Shown here: positions 51,517 through 61,945 of the stretch, piece by piece
Layout: each line of letters opens with the position of its first letter
Position numbering within the stretch: the first letter of the stretch is position 1
Source: Schizochytrium sp. TIO01
Lineage: Eukaryota; Sar; Bigyra; Thraustochytrida; Thraustochytriidae
DNA: 64,000 bases
Assembly (NCBI GenBank): GCA_004764695.1
Contig: SMSO01000035.1
Location: 3,601,040 to 3,665,039 of the forward strand
Direction: 5' to 3'
Notes under the pieces: model-generated
The model's input: the letters and a program-made list of their open reading frames with translations, nothing else
What the model was told of the DNA's origin: nothing
Database searches by the model: none
Translations under genes and position numbers: made by a program

Positions 51517-52704
51517 TTAAGCTTCGTCATCTTCTTTATTCTCTGCCTCTGCAGAACCTTCGCCATCCTCGGCATTCTCGGCATTTTCGGCAGCTGCAGC
51601 AGCTGCAGCAGCCTCAGCCTCAGCCTCAGCTTGCCGGCGGGCCTCCTCCTCGGCAGCCTCCCTAATAGCTCTCTCTCGTGCAGCAATTTCATCCTTTCGT
51701 TTTTGTGTGAGCTCTTGGCGACGTTGCAATGCATGTGCAACAAGGTCATCTGCTAATTTGCGTGCTACCAGCCTTGAATCAACGCGAGTCTGAACAGCAG
51801 TAACAAGCCAAGGAAGGAATTCGTCTTCGACTTCCTTAATGATAGGATCATAAAACTGGCCACTCTCCATCAGCTTATCAAAAACATTATTGTGCAGGTC
51901 TGACAAATAGTCTGATGCGAAGGCTCGTGCCGCAACCTTATCCATGACCTCTGATTCACGTGCCTTGCGGGCTGTTTCCTGAGCAATCCGTCTCGACTTC
52001 TCTTCACTGCGGCGGATGGCCTCTGCTTCCATACGCTGCACTTGAGCTCGCTCCACATTGCGCACCTGCTCAAAATCATCCTGATGAGCTCGAATGGCAG
52101 CTAGTTCCTCTTCTTCGAGCACTTCCATCATTGCATGTTCTAGAGTTTTACCCACAAGTACCTCCAGAATTGGTTCAACCTCGGCATCAAAGTCAAATAG
52201 CTCATCCACCTCAACTTGTGTTTCGGCATCAACTCCTGTCTTAAAGGGCATGAACAGCGGGAGGGATGGACGATCCATGAACGGGTCAGTCTGCGTCTCA
52301 ACCTCAGTCTCTGGCACTTTATCTGTAAGTTCTTCAAGGTATGTCTCGGTTTGTACATCCATGTCTTTGCGCTCCACATCTGAAGGAGATGGGGGCACCA
52401 TGCCCATGTCTCCATACTCGACAGGAGCTCCCTGGTTGTCATTCGACCCTTGTTCCAAGCTCCCGGCTACGGCACTGGGTGACGACGCCTTGTTGCCAGA
52501 ACGATTTTTCTTTCCACGGCGCATAAGATCTGCTTTTCCTTTGGTATGGCTTGAGTAGGTGCTTCCACGATAAACACGCCGATCGTACATGATATTTACG
52601 CTCTCCGTAAGCTGGTCATCATCCTGACGATAGCCACCCCGGGCTTTTCGATTTGCCTGCACTGGGTTTGGCTTTGCTGCAAAGGTATACGTCTGCTGTG
52701 ACAT
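51517..52704 (-). CDS. RSPH3: Radial spoke protein 3
   Basis: Axonemal scaffold of the radial spoke stalk; in Chlamydomonas it forms a dimer that anchors the spoke to the doublet microtubule and binds RIIa/DPY-30 proteins. ATG at 52704; 395 aa. The family hallmark NIMYDRRVYRGSTY lies at about residues 38-51. The central region (about 170-320) holds the conserved helical core, with an amphipathic helix TLEHAMMEVLEEEELAAIR, FASDYLSDLHNNVFDKLMES and EDEFLPWLVTAVQTRVDSRL. The C-terminus is an Arg/Glu/Ala-rich coiled coil ending in an acidic tail. It is shorter than Chlamydomonas RSP3 (about 516 aa), mainly in the tails. It shows that the organism builds a motile 9+2 flagellum at some life stage. 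Confidence 0.93.
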   Translation of the reverse strand: MSQQTYTFAAKPNPVQANRKARGGYRQDDDQLTESVNIMYDRRVYRGSTYSSHTKGKADLMRRGKKNRSGNKASSPSAVAGSLEQGSNDNQGAPVEYGDMGMVPPSPSDVERKDMDVQTETYLEELTDKVPETEVETQTDPFMDRPSLPLFMPFKTGVDAETQVEVDELFDFDAEVEPILEVLVGKTLEHAMMEVLEEEELAAIRAHQDDFEQVRNVERAQVQRMEAEAIRRSEEKSRRIAQETARKARESEVMDKVAARAFASDYLSDLHNNVFDKLMESGQFYDPIIKEVEDEFLPWLVTAVQTRVDSRLVARKLADDLVAHALQRRQELTQKRKDEIAARERAIREAAEEEARRQAEAEAEAAAAAAAAENAENAEDGEGSAEAENKEDDEA

Positions 52705-53989
52705 GGTGGCTTGCGCGTAGCTGTTCGTAAATAGAAAACTAGCTTTTGGGTTTCAGCCTTCTCCAGCTGCAATTGTCTCCTGAGCAGCGGCTGTAATGTC
52801 AGCACGTGGAATTCTGCGCACCCTTTACAGTTTAGCACAACAATACGTCTTTCCTTCAGAGTAAGGTTGTAATCCACTCCTCCACCGGGCTAGAGTCTGC
52901 ACGACTGTTCCTGACCGCCGCGACGCTGTGCAGGAATACCCTTGCCAGCAAGGCAGCTACCCACGTAAGCAGTCAGGGTATCAATTAATTCCTCAAGGCT
53001 AGCAACAGCACCAGCAACACAAACTTGCACACCAAAAGTTGTTCCTAATTAATTACATACCCTTTCCTATTTACATATATGCATGCATTCACTCCATGCA
53101 GAAAAACAATGCATATACCCTACAGATGTCATCCAATAAAGAAAAACAAATACATGCACATGTCCTCACATATACTCTTGATACTTTCATTCTCACAAAC
53201 AACACCTTTCTAGGTTCTCCGCGCCAGTAACACCTTATTTGATGCCTTGTCACGCAGCATGTCGCTCCCGTTCTCGCCATGTGCACCCCATGATCCTCAT
53301 TGCTTTTGTAGTAAACTCCCAACAACAAAAAATCCGTTATCCTTCTCAATAATTATGATTTTAAAAAGTAATAATATCATATGACTATGTAGTCCTACTA
53401 TTCATAGACCCTCGTGTTGATACCTCTAGATGTGTGTTATTTAAGAGTAATACTCCATAGTGCTGATAGGAGATAGACTAGATGAGGGATTAAGCCTATC
53501 TGTCCCGTTCTATTCTTGTTCAACGTTCTTAATAATTTGGGTCCCGATAACCGGGACATGGATCATGAGTGGGCAGCGCGGATATGGACAGAACTGGGGA
53601 GACCATCTTGCGGTAGTGGCAGGCGCGGAGGGCGAGCTTCGATGAAAGTGTCGTGCTTGCAACCAAGCTATCTTGAGAAATATCAGAAGCTGAAGACGTT
53701 GTAGCCAAGGTTGAATTTATTCTTGTGGCCTTGACTGTCTCAAGAGGAAAGGAAAACCCGGACTCTGTCATCCCTCATTGACCTCAACCCAGACTCGGGC
53801 TTTCTCCAAAGGGTCCACCGTTGCAGCTAACTTGAGGTAGTCAGCAGAACCACCATTAAAATCGAAAAAATTTGACACGTCAAGTAATCTACAGACAAAA
53901 CATTGAACCTTTGCTCGTGACGGAAGAGTGTGTCATAAAGTGGAGGAAAGAGTGGCGGTCGAGGACTGCCACAAGACTCGTGAGGAACC
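52705..53989. other. Divergent promoter region, RSPH3 and WD40/EF-hand genes
   Basis: This is 1.3 kb between divergently transcribed genes. The parts next to each ATG are GC-richer; the middle is AT-rich with no gene. I looked for an X-box-like RFX site and did not find a convincing one. Confidence 0.5.
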
Positions 53990-56900
53990 ATGGACGTCAT
54001 GATGAGGCTGCCGTCGTCTTCGCTGGACGTATTACGAAGTAAGTTCGTATCCAGCGGAAATGGCAATGGTCTTGTCCTGGAAGAGTTTGTAGATGCCATG
54101 TTGCATTATCTACCAAAGCAAGCCACTGAAGATGAGTGCGTGAAACTTGTCATGGAACTTGTAGACTTGTATAGACAAGTAGATGTCAATGGCGATTGTT
54201 TTATGTCCTGGGATGAATTTACATCGCATTGCATTGAGGCAGGAATGCTTGCAACCCGAAATGTAGAGAAGCCCCTCGCGGTAAACTTTCGACTTTCAGA
54301 TGACTTTAAGGATCCCCTTGCCCACCATGTTGTGATTGAATTTCAACTAGTGGAGGCTCTTAACGCAATATTGGTGGTAGAAGCAAATTCGAATTGTGTG
54401 AAAATAATAAATGCAACAACTTTCAAGCTTGAACGCACTCTCAACGTGCGAAAAGAGCCTTGTACAATGGATAATGGGGTTGTCCTTGACGATACTGGCT
54501 CGCCTATTTTAGGTATCACGTATGCTCATGATCTGCAACTGCTTGTTATTTGTTGTGCTGATATGTCTATATCGTTCTGGCACTGGGATGACTTTCGAAA
54601 CCTTGGTCGCATGCAAGCCCGGTCAATACGTCGACTTACCTATGGTTCTAATTCTATTCTTTACACAACAGATGACTCTGGTCTCGTTTTTATGTGGCAG
54701 TTACGGATTAAACATTTTCATGGAGGGCCAGCGCAATGTATTTGCATCCCTCGTGGTGTCCTTCAGGGTCACAAAGGAATGGTCACAGCATTTGCAAGCA
54801 TCCAGGTCTACAACATTCTTGCAACTGGAAGCATGGATGCTCAAATTCTGCTTTGGGATTTAGAATCCAATCGACAAAAGGGAGAACTATTAAAACACAA
54901 GCGCGCAGTGTGCCATCTCATATATAGCAAGTCCATGGATCTACTTCTTAGCGCTGGATATGAAAACGATATCTACTGCTGGGATGTTTATAACAAACAA
55001 ATTGTGCTAGAGCTGTCTGGCCATCATGCACCATGCGTTGGCCTTCAGCTCACATATTTGCATGCTGAAGATATGGAAGAGCATGCTGTATCATGCGATA
55101 CAAATGGTATCTTCAAACTATGGAAGCTTGCGCGCACAACCAGTGGGGAGATCACTGCTCAACAAACATTTGCTGCAGACCCATCAAACTCTTTGTACAA
55201 ACCACAATTCATTCTTGCTTGTGGTCCTCGTAAAGTGCTTGCGGTAAGTCGAGAAGTCCGCCTATATGAGGCTGTATCTACATACGTTCAGGACTTCTTG
55301 CCTTTTGTCGCACTATTCAATAAAGTTTTGGACCGTTTCTATGTCGCCCTTGGCAAATACGTTCAGGTATGGTGCGCAATCAATGGTGAAATGATTGACG
55401 AATGGTATCATGTCTCTGATAGCGAAATATCTTGCATGTGCTTCGACGATCGTGAGCGCAAAGTTCTCTTGGGCAACGTGAATGGTCATGTTGTAGTTTT
55501 GAACGCTTTGAACGGTGCGATTATGAAATCTGTAACTCTGAGTGATATTGCACACTCAACAGTTTGTGCTGAAAAGGGTCTAGGTGGAGGACAGATTGAT
55601 GATTCATCTGAAGAGAATCCTTTGCAAAAAGCTGATTATGCTGTTGTGAGCATTCATTATAACAAAGAAGACAAGTGCTTGATAGCTGTTTCTACAAGAG
55701 CTATTTATGTATTTGATGAGGACGAGACTGAAGAGAAGGCTGATGGGGTACTCATGCCCCTTTTTCGTGCTGCTATCGATATTCACGAATATAATGTTAC
55801 AGCTAGTGCATTTAGCTACCAGCTTTCCTTGATTGCAACAGGCTCAGGGGACAGAACTATTAGAATTTGGGACTTTCAGCAGCTTCGTCTTGAAGGTGAA
55901 TGCGTGGGTCATAAAGGTCCAATCACTGCCATGACTTTTGCAGAACCATACTCTGTGCTTTGTACTGCAGATGAAGATGGGAATTTGTCATTATGGACAG
56001 TACGCCCGTCGCCGCGACCATTCATGCGTGTTGCTTCAATCATGTGCAGATCACCTCGCCCACGTAGCGACGAGGGTAAGCTCGCATTCTGGCTTGGTGT
56101 ACAAGCAGTCCAATCTAGAAAGTCTCTAGAAGACGGAAAAGATGATACTTCAGATGTACTTGAACCTGAAATTTCTCGCAGTCGAACGAACCATGCCACG
56201 GACGAAGCAGATTATGCGACGAGTTCTAGAAAAGGCTTTTTCACGCGTCGTGCCACTGTAGCAACAAGTAGCGGTAAAGGACAAGCGCTAACAGCGAGCT
56301 TTCGACAAGCTATGGAAACTGTTGCAATCAAATGCATGGAGGTCATTCCATCATCTACAGGGGGCGGTCTTATGCTAATTACAGGCGACCGCCGCGGAGA
56401 TATCAAGGAGTGGAGCCTTGGGATGTGTATCTCCGATCTGGAATTAGAGCCAGTTGAGGAATCGAAGATGCCACCCAATCTTGATGGCTATAACGCATCG
56501 AGGCATGTGGATCTAAGCTACAAATATCTCTACGAGGACCTTGACGCCGGTTTGGGTGATGATGACATAGGAGCAGATATGATTGCGAGTGCCGAACTTG
56601 ACGAACACCGTAAGAAGAAGATTCAGGAAAGAAAAGATCGAAAACGTAAACAAGAGAGAATGAGAGAAAAACTATTACGGATTAGACAGAATCATAACGC
56701 CTCATCTATGAAAGCTGACGCCCGACTTCATGTTTTAAAACTGTTCTTCGCCCATACCGAAGAAGTAAATTCTGTGCAATCGATTGCAAACCCGCAGGCA
56801 TTCCTGACCTGCTCTACTGATGGTAACGTTAGAATATGGAATCGTGAAGGCAAACGGATTGGAAATCTTACCATGAGTGATTATGAAGTGACTAGCATTC

Positions 56901-59002
56901 AACAGGGTATTGAGCGGCCCACCATATACAATTTCAATCTTGATGTGCATGCGAAATTCCAACTGCGATATGACGAAGCAGAAGAGCTCTTAAATAAGGT
57001 CAGGAAAAAGTTCACGTTGCCGCGGTTGTTGTCACGCAAGTCATTTAGCACGATTCCGCGAAACCTTGATCTCCATATTGAAAACCAATCCGACACTTAC
57101 TCTGCTGAAGTCCTTCGTCTAGGAAACACTCGCGTCGCGCATGCGTTAGCGAGCCTTCTATATGAAGAGAAAAGGAGGGCCAACCAAACTGCAACACCTA
57201 GAAGTGAGTCTTCTAATGATACGTATGACCTCTCCACAGCAACTGATAGCTCTTCAGATGACTCTGGACCTTCCCCCGATGCAATGGAGATCCCTGAGAC
57301 TGGAGTAATTAGCAGTCGGAATCCTGAACTGCATAATCTGGCAAAAGATCTTCAAAAGAAGTTACCAAAGCTAGGTAAGAAAATGGACAACAAGCCTCCT
57401 AAGTTACAACGGCTGCCTTCTGACAAAGGTCTGACGGCTACAAGCTCCGAGGGAAGATTTTCGCCGCTTCGAAACTCATACAAAAGTTACGCCTTAGAAC
57501 ATGAAAGGCAGGTTGCTGCTAACAGCTCTCAGGCTCGGCTACGAAACATGAAAATCGATACAACACCATCTGACTTAATGCGAAAGGTTCTTATTGAAGC
57601 AGAGGATAAGGCAAGGGCCCGTCGAAAGACGGCAGCTCGCCTAAAAAACGGAGCGGATCCTAAGGAGTCTCATGCAATACAAGAAGATTCTAAGGATGAT
57701 CCTCCTCCTGACCAGTCGACTCAATCTTTTCGGTCAAATCGCTGTTTTTCATTGCCAGAGCTCGGGTCGTCTCGAGCCTTGATTACAAATTTAGATGATC
57801 TTCCTGCTATCAAACCTCGCCGAGTATCTGTTATGGACCGACCACCGCGACGCATGACAGACCTTTCCTTAAGAAGTAACCTTTCCGAGCAAAGTTCAGC
57901 ATTGTTGCATGACATTCAAGCAAAACTATCACATGTGGCTCCGCCCAGTTCCAACAAGCCGGGCTTTGATGAGAGTTTTCTGTTTGAGCAAGGCATAGGT
58001 GTACGGCAATTGTCGGCTGAGGCGTGTATTACATCGGAGGATTTACTTAACCGATCCTCAAGTGACTTGCTTGTCGATGATTCAAAGATGCCAGAGTATC
58101 GACGACGCTCTGTAGCCCGTATCAGTTTCGTTTTCAAACAGCATAACCTGGATCTGACGACTACATCAGAGCTTGAAGAGCTGGAAGAAGGAAAACATGA
58201 GGGCGAGGCTAACCGTGTTGATGATAGTCTTGGAGATCTTGTTGCTGCAAACACTAGTGCAACTCAAAATCGAGTACACAGCAAGACCGTCTTTGCGGGA
58301 GGAGATCGCCCCTCAGAATCTCGTGGAACAACTCTGTCTGCTGCTACTCTCAAAAGCATGCAACGTCGTCGTGAAAGTGAGTCCGCAATGGTCCGAACTC
58401 CAGCCATCTTGTTGAATGGTCCCAACATTGGAATATACTCGAAACGAGAAGTTCTCAACTTAAAGATTATTTTTGACCAGCTTGATGCAAACGAATCAGG
58501 GGAGGTTGAGCTTGAGGAGTTAATGGATAACGTCGAGCGGCTTCAAATAGATCGTGAGCATTTGGCAGAAATGTTTGACACCCTGGACAAGAATCATTCT
58601 GGTACTATTGGGTTTGCAGAGGTGCTTCGACTTGTTTTTAGTGGAGCTACGTTTGAGCATGTTCGAGCTATGCAGGAATTTATTGAGGCTACATCTAAGT
58701 CTGCTGCAGAACCTGCAAAGGCAGTCATGACCGAGGATGATCGCAAAGAACTCAGTGAGCTGTTCCGCCTGTATGACAAGGATAGTGGCGGGACTCTTTC
58801 ATTAGTTGAACTATTTGAAGTCTTGAATAAGCGCGAATACAAGCCCCGTGATCTATTCGGCAATGATGAGGACCTGATCTTTACCTTTGCCGATCTCGAG
58901 CGCCTTACAAAGAAGTTCGATTTCACTCTAGACCATGAGCTGAGTGAGGAGGACTTTATCAACCTTATGTTCGAATTTCAACAAACTGAGGTCCACATTT
59001 AG
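53990..59002 (+). CDS. Large WD40-repeat and EF-hand protein
   Basis: ATG at 53990; 1,670 aa. An N-terminal EF-hand (DVNGDCFMSWDEF, about residues 64-76) is followed by roughly 10-12 WD40 units to about 690 (for example ILATGSMDAQILLWDLES, LIATGSGDRTIRIWDFQQ, VLCTADEDGNLSLWTV) and an isolated one near 935-955 (FLTCSTDGNVRIWN). A basic helix (KKIQERKDRKRKQERMREKL) precedes it. A long, low-complexity Ser-rich region (1050-1480) leads to C-terminal EF-hands: FDQLDANESGEVELEELMD, FDTLDKNHSGTIGFAEVLRL and YDKDSGGTLSLVELFEV. The arrangement resembles the WDR49/WDR64-type EF-hand/WD proteins linked to cilia and flagella. I infer a calcium-responsive scaffold, possibly axonemal given the divergent RSPH3 next door. 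Confidence 0.85.
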   Translation: MDVMMRLPSSSLDVLRSKFVSSGNGNGLVLEEFVDAMLHYLPKQATEDECVKLVMELVDLYRQVDVNGDCFMSWDEFTSHCIEAGMLATRNVEKPLAVNFRLSDDFKDPLAHHVVIEFQLVEALNAILVVEANSNCVKIINATTFKLERTLNVRKEPCTMDNGVVLDDTGSPILGITYAHDLQLLVICCADMSISFWHWDDFRNLGRMQARSIRRLTYGSNSILYTTDDSGLVFMWQLRIKHFHGGPAQCICIPRGVLQGHKGMVTAFASIQVYNILATGSMDAQILLWDLESNRQKGELLKHKRAVCHLIYSKSMDLLLSAGYENDIYCWDVYNKQIVLELSGHHAPCVGLQLTYLHAEDMEEHAVSCDTNGIFKLWKLARTTSGEITAQQTFAADPSNSLYKPQFILACGPRKVLAVSREVRLYEAVSTYVQDFLPFVALFNKVLDRFYVALGKYVQVWCAINGEMIDEWYHVSDSEISCMCFDDRERKVLLGNVNGHVVVLNALNGAIMKSVTLSDIAHSTVCAEKGLGGGQIDDSSEENPLQKADYAVVSIHYNKEDKCLIAVSTRAIYVFDEDETEEKADGVLMPLFRAAIDIHEYNVTASAFSYQLSLIATGSGDRTIRIWDFQQLRLEGECVGHKGPITAMTFAEPYSVLCTADEDGNLSLWTVRPSPRPFMRVASIMCRSPRPRSDEGKLAFWLGVQAVQSRKSLEDGKDDTSDVLEPEISRSRTNHATDEADYATSSRKGFFTRRATVATSSGKGQALTASFRQAMETVAIKCMEVIPSSTGGGLMLITGDRRGDIKEWSLGMCISDLELEPVEESKMPPNLDGYNASRHVDLSYKYLYEDLDAGLGDDDIGADMIASAELDEHRKKKIQERKDRKRKQERMREKLLRIRQNHNASSMKADARLHVLKLFFAHTEEVNSVQSIANPQAFLTCSTDGNVRIWNREGKRIGNLTMSDYEVTSIQQGIERPTIYNFNLDVHAKFQLRYDEAEELLNKVRKKFTLPRLLSRKSFSTIPRNLDLHIENQSDTYSAEVLRLGNTRVAHALASLLYEEKRRANQTATPRSESSNDTYDLSTATDSSSDDSGPSPDAMEIPETGVISSRNPELHNLAKDLQKKLPKLGKKMDNKPPKLQRLPSDKGLTATSSEGRFSPLRNSYKSYALEHERQVAANSSQARLRNMKIDTTPSDLMRKVLIEAEDKARARRKTAARLKNGADPKESHAIQEDSKDDPPPDQSTQSFRSNRCFSLPELGSSRALITNLDDLPAIKPRRVSVMDRPPRRMTDLSLRSNLSEQSSALLHDIQAKLSHVAPPSSNKPGFDESFLFEQGIGVRQLSAEACITSEDLLNRSSSDLLVDDSKMPEYRRRSVARISFVFKQHNLDLTTTSELEELEEGKHEGEANRVDDSLGDLVAANTSATQNRVHSKTVFAGGDRPSESRGTTLSAATLKSMQRRRESESAMVRTPAILLNGPNIGIYSKREVLNLKIIFDQLDANESGEVELEELMDNVERLQIDREHLAEMFDTLDKNHSGTIGFAEVLRLVFSGATFEHVRAMQEFIEATSKSAAEPAKAVMTEDDRKELSELFRLYDKDSGGTLSLVELFEVLNKREYKPRDLFGNDEDLIFTFADLERLTKKFDFTLDHELSEEDFINLMFEFQQTEVHI

Positions 59003-60410
59003 TCCCCTTCTTGACATTTATTTGATTAATCTAGTTTTACATTGTAATATATAACAAAGCAAACTTTTAGAATTATTTTCTTATTCCTCAAGTCATGACA
59101 TGCACGGTTTAGCACCTCTATTTACTTCGCATTCTAAGGGAGGGATTGTTGATCGCTGCTATCTTCGTTCGAATTTCCCCTACTCCTCTGAGGTAGGCGC
59201 CCATTTACTACTTCTCCGTTCAAAGGCAACTGAATGCCTACTAGTCCCTAGCTGCCTAGGTGCTAGCTAGCAAGCAACCTGCTACTCCTTTTACTTCAAG
59301 TTCGTCGAAACTCAATTTTATAAAACATCTCTCTTCATGTCATAGGTCCTTTTAATGGCCAATGGATGAAGATGAGCGGCTGTAAAGAAGAGCAAAGCAT
59401 CTATCCGCCGTTCCCCAATTATACTATGCGTTATTCTCCCCCCACAATAGGTTATAAACCTTTATAATAGGTTATAAACCTATACTTCACTTTCTTTTCT
59501 TCTCCTCCGGCCAATCATACCCTACTGCTTCCTACGTATCTACCATTGGCTAAGCACATCTTACAGAGGTACTACTGCTATTAAAACATCACGATAGCCC
59601 TACTATGGGTAGCAGTGCCAATAGTAGTTTTTAGTAGTTTTTTCCCTAAGTGAAAGGAGTATGGGTTTGCACTTCGCTGTCACCATAGCTCGCATCCGTA
59701 GAGGAGACTACTCCCGTGGTACTCCTAACCTTTTGCGTAGTGTACCTCTAGTGGTCTTTTGCTCCCTTGGAACACCTGTTCTGTTCTCTGCTTGGTTTCT
59801 CTCTGTCCTTTTATGCCCTGCTTTGTGCATCGTCAGTTCTCTGCGAACTCGGTCGTAGTTTGATCCCATTCTCCTCGAATGAACTAGCTTTGCTGTTTCT
59901 GCATTTGGAGTCGAAGTCGAAGTTCGAAGTGGTTGAAGATGTAATTTCAGGTGAAGTTCGATTTGTTCTATTTACCTGTGCCCTGCGTTCCGTTCGTTCT
60001 GCTTTGTATTTGTTTTTTCTTTCTTGTTCTTGTTCTTGTTCTTGTTCTTGTTCTAAAAGCTGCCTGTGTTCTATTTGCTCTTTCGTTCTTTGCCTGTACT
60101 TAGATAGGCAGTAGTGGCTGTCTGTTTGTCTGTCAGCCTTTACTTTATTTGTTTGATTGACCATCAATTGAGTTTTGGTATTTGTCTACTTGTGCGGGTT
60201 TAATTTTCTATTTGCAGCCTTCTGATTGTTCACTTGTTGCAGTTTGATTGTTCATTTGCTGTTTCTCTGCTCTGATGGTGCCTATCGCCTTGCCTACTAT
60301 GGCTGTCACTGCTGCTGCATTCATTCTACGTACTGCGAAGGCCGCCGCCGTCGCCGCTACCCCACCGTCTTTGGAGATTTAGAGGAGCGAGTACTCTACC
60401 TGCGTCAAAA
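59003..60410. other. Spacer and leader region of uS17m
   Basis: This is 1.4 kb of spacer. It contains a 16-bp direct repeat AATAGGTTATAAACCT at 59446 and 59466 (20-bp period), a TTCTTG hexamer tract at 60023-60056, and a T-rich, GT-rich leader to 60410. No gene. Confidence 0.55.
60023..60056 (+). repeat. (TTCTTG)n hexamer tract
   Basis: About five to six TTCTTG units, 355-388 bp upstream of the uS17m ATG, within a pyrimidine-rich stretch. Confidence 0.8.
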
Positions 60411-60845
60411 ATGGCTCTCCGTCTTCTCCGCGTGTCCCCTGGCCCTCGCAAGTTTGTGGGCAAGGTCGTGTCCACCAAGATGAACAAGAGCATCGTGGTC
60501 GATGTGGAGCGCTTCGTGCCGCACCCTCGCTACGAGAAGTACGTGCGCCGCAACAAGAAGTTCATGGCACACGATGAGCTTGAGCTTGCCAAGGAGGGAG
60601 ATATCGTTAAGATTGTCACTTGCAGGCCCATCTCTAAGAACAAAGCTTTCAACCTAGTTGAGTTCATTCGCACCTACGACGGCCGCCCCGTGGACGCCCC
60701 ACCTGCGCTCAAGCCCATCGAGCGTGACCCTGCCAAGAAGGAGGCCCGTCTCGAACGCCAGGCAAAGCGCAAGGAGCGTAAGCAGTCTCGTCGTGACTAC
60801 CAGGAGCGCATGATTGAGGAGGACAAGCTCTACGACTTGAACTAA
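60411..60845 (+). CDS. MRPS17: Mitochondrial small-subunit ribosomal protein uS17m
   Basis: Bacterial-type S17 that binds 16S-like rRNA early in small-subunit assembly. ATG at 60411; 144 aa, longer than bacterial S17 (about 85). The core covers residues 15-85: VGKVVSTKMNKSIVVDVERF, HPRYEKYVRRNKKFMAHDE, EGDIVKIVTCRPISKNKAF. The C-terminal extension is Arg/Lys/Glu-rich helix (KKEARLERQAKRKERKQS), common in mitochondrial versions. The first 14 residues (ALRLLRVSPGPRK) are Arg/Leu-rich without acids and could serve as a targeting sequence. Codon use is biased to C/G third positions, as expected for a ribosomal protein gene. Confidence 0.92.
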   Translation: MALRLLRVSPGPRKFVGKVVSTKMNKSIVVDVERFVPHPRYEKYVRRNKKFMAHDELELAKEGDIVKIVTCRPISKNKAFNLVEFIRTYDGRPVDAPPALKPIERDPAKKEARLERQAKRKERKQSRRDYQERMIEEDKLYDLN

Positions 60846-61945
60846 ATCAAATTGTAGACTTCTAATCAACAACCAACAATCAACAACTAACAAATCACAG
60901 CGCAGCCCACTGCTGCTGGTGGTGGTATCAATGGTGATGACACTCGTAGTCTGATTCCATTGTAGCTGCTGGAAGCGGCAATCACCACACCTCCACAAAA
61001 AAAATACACCTCCACAATGAGCTCGATTTGCCTCGAAGACTATGTCATTTACACCCAAATCGAAGATCGCAGTTGATACGAAATGACTGCAATGACGGCA
61101 CGCAAACCAATACTATATCCATTGCTTCATCGCTGCCAACAACATGTCGGTGGGGACGATGATGAAGTCAAAGATGACGACAGAGACGGACCCACTAATC
61201 ACTATCTAGACCACACTTGATGAGATGAGAAACTATATAGCACACCAAATTTCACTTCGAATTGCATTCCTGACTTATTTCACTCATTCCTGAATCATCA
61301 GCGTATGAAATACATCTTGGACAACGGAAGTAATATCGCGTAGGGGAGCAGAGTGCAGTAGCTGCGATAGCTCATCAAACAACTTGCCTCGTATGTTGCT
61401 GGTGTATATTTGGGAAAAATTCTACGCTATTGCAATGTGCCAGAGTTGTTGACTTGACAGCAGCTACAAATCGTTAATGGGTAACATCGAGATCTGGAGA
61501 CGAGCACATCGTTTCAATGGACGTATCTAGTGTTACCTCTTGCACCCAATGATTATGCCCAAGTTTTAAAGACTGAAGATATAAGCGAGATTGCAACTAT
61601 TAACTTTTCCCGTTTTCATTACTATTACAATCTGTTGGAAATTAGCGACATATTCTTGATACGGTTTGGAATAGCTTGTTTATATCTGAAAACAAGAAAA
61701 AAAATATTCAGCTTGATGTACTGACTTTAGTTATCGCCTTTTTTAGGGGGGGGGGGGGGGTTAACAAGCCTGGGAAGTGGGATCTATAGATGAGAAGAGA
61801 ATAGTCATGAGTTCTTTTCCAATTCTTCAGATACCTAATGAGGAGGAATTATTAAAACAGCAAGCCACACTCTCAGATCAAAAGCCCAGATCTAGATTTT
61901 TACTTAAATTTGAATGCGTAAGAAATTGGTTATACTTGACGAAGC
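60846..61945. other. Convergent spacer with poly-G run
   Basis: This is 1.1 kb of spacer. It contains the 15-base G run at 61746-61760 and otherwise AT-rich DNA. A short ORF (61777-61986) overlaps the end of the next gene on the other strand and is not believed. Confidence 0.5.
61746..61760 (+). repeat. Poly-G run (15 G)
   Basis: Fifteen consecutive G in AT-rich spacer. Prone to slippage and, on either strand, to unusual structure. Length may be affected by sequencing error. Confidence 0.85.
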
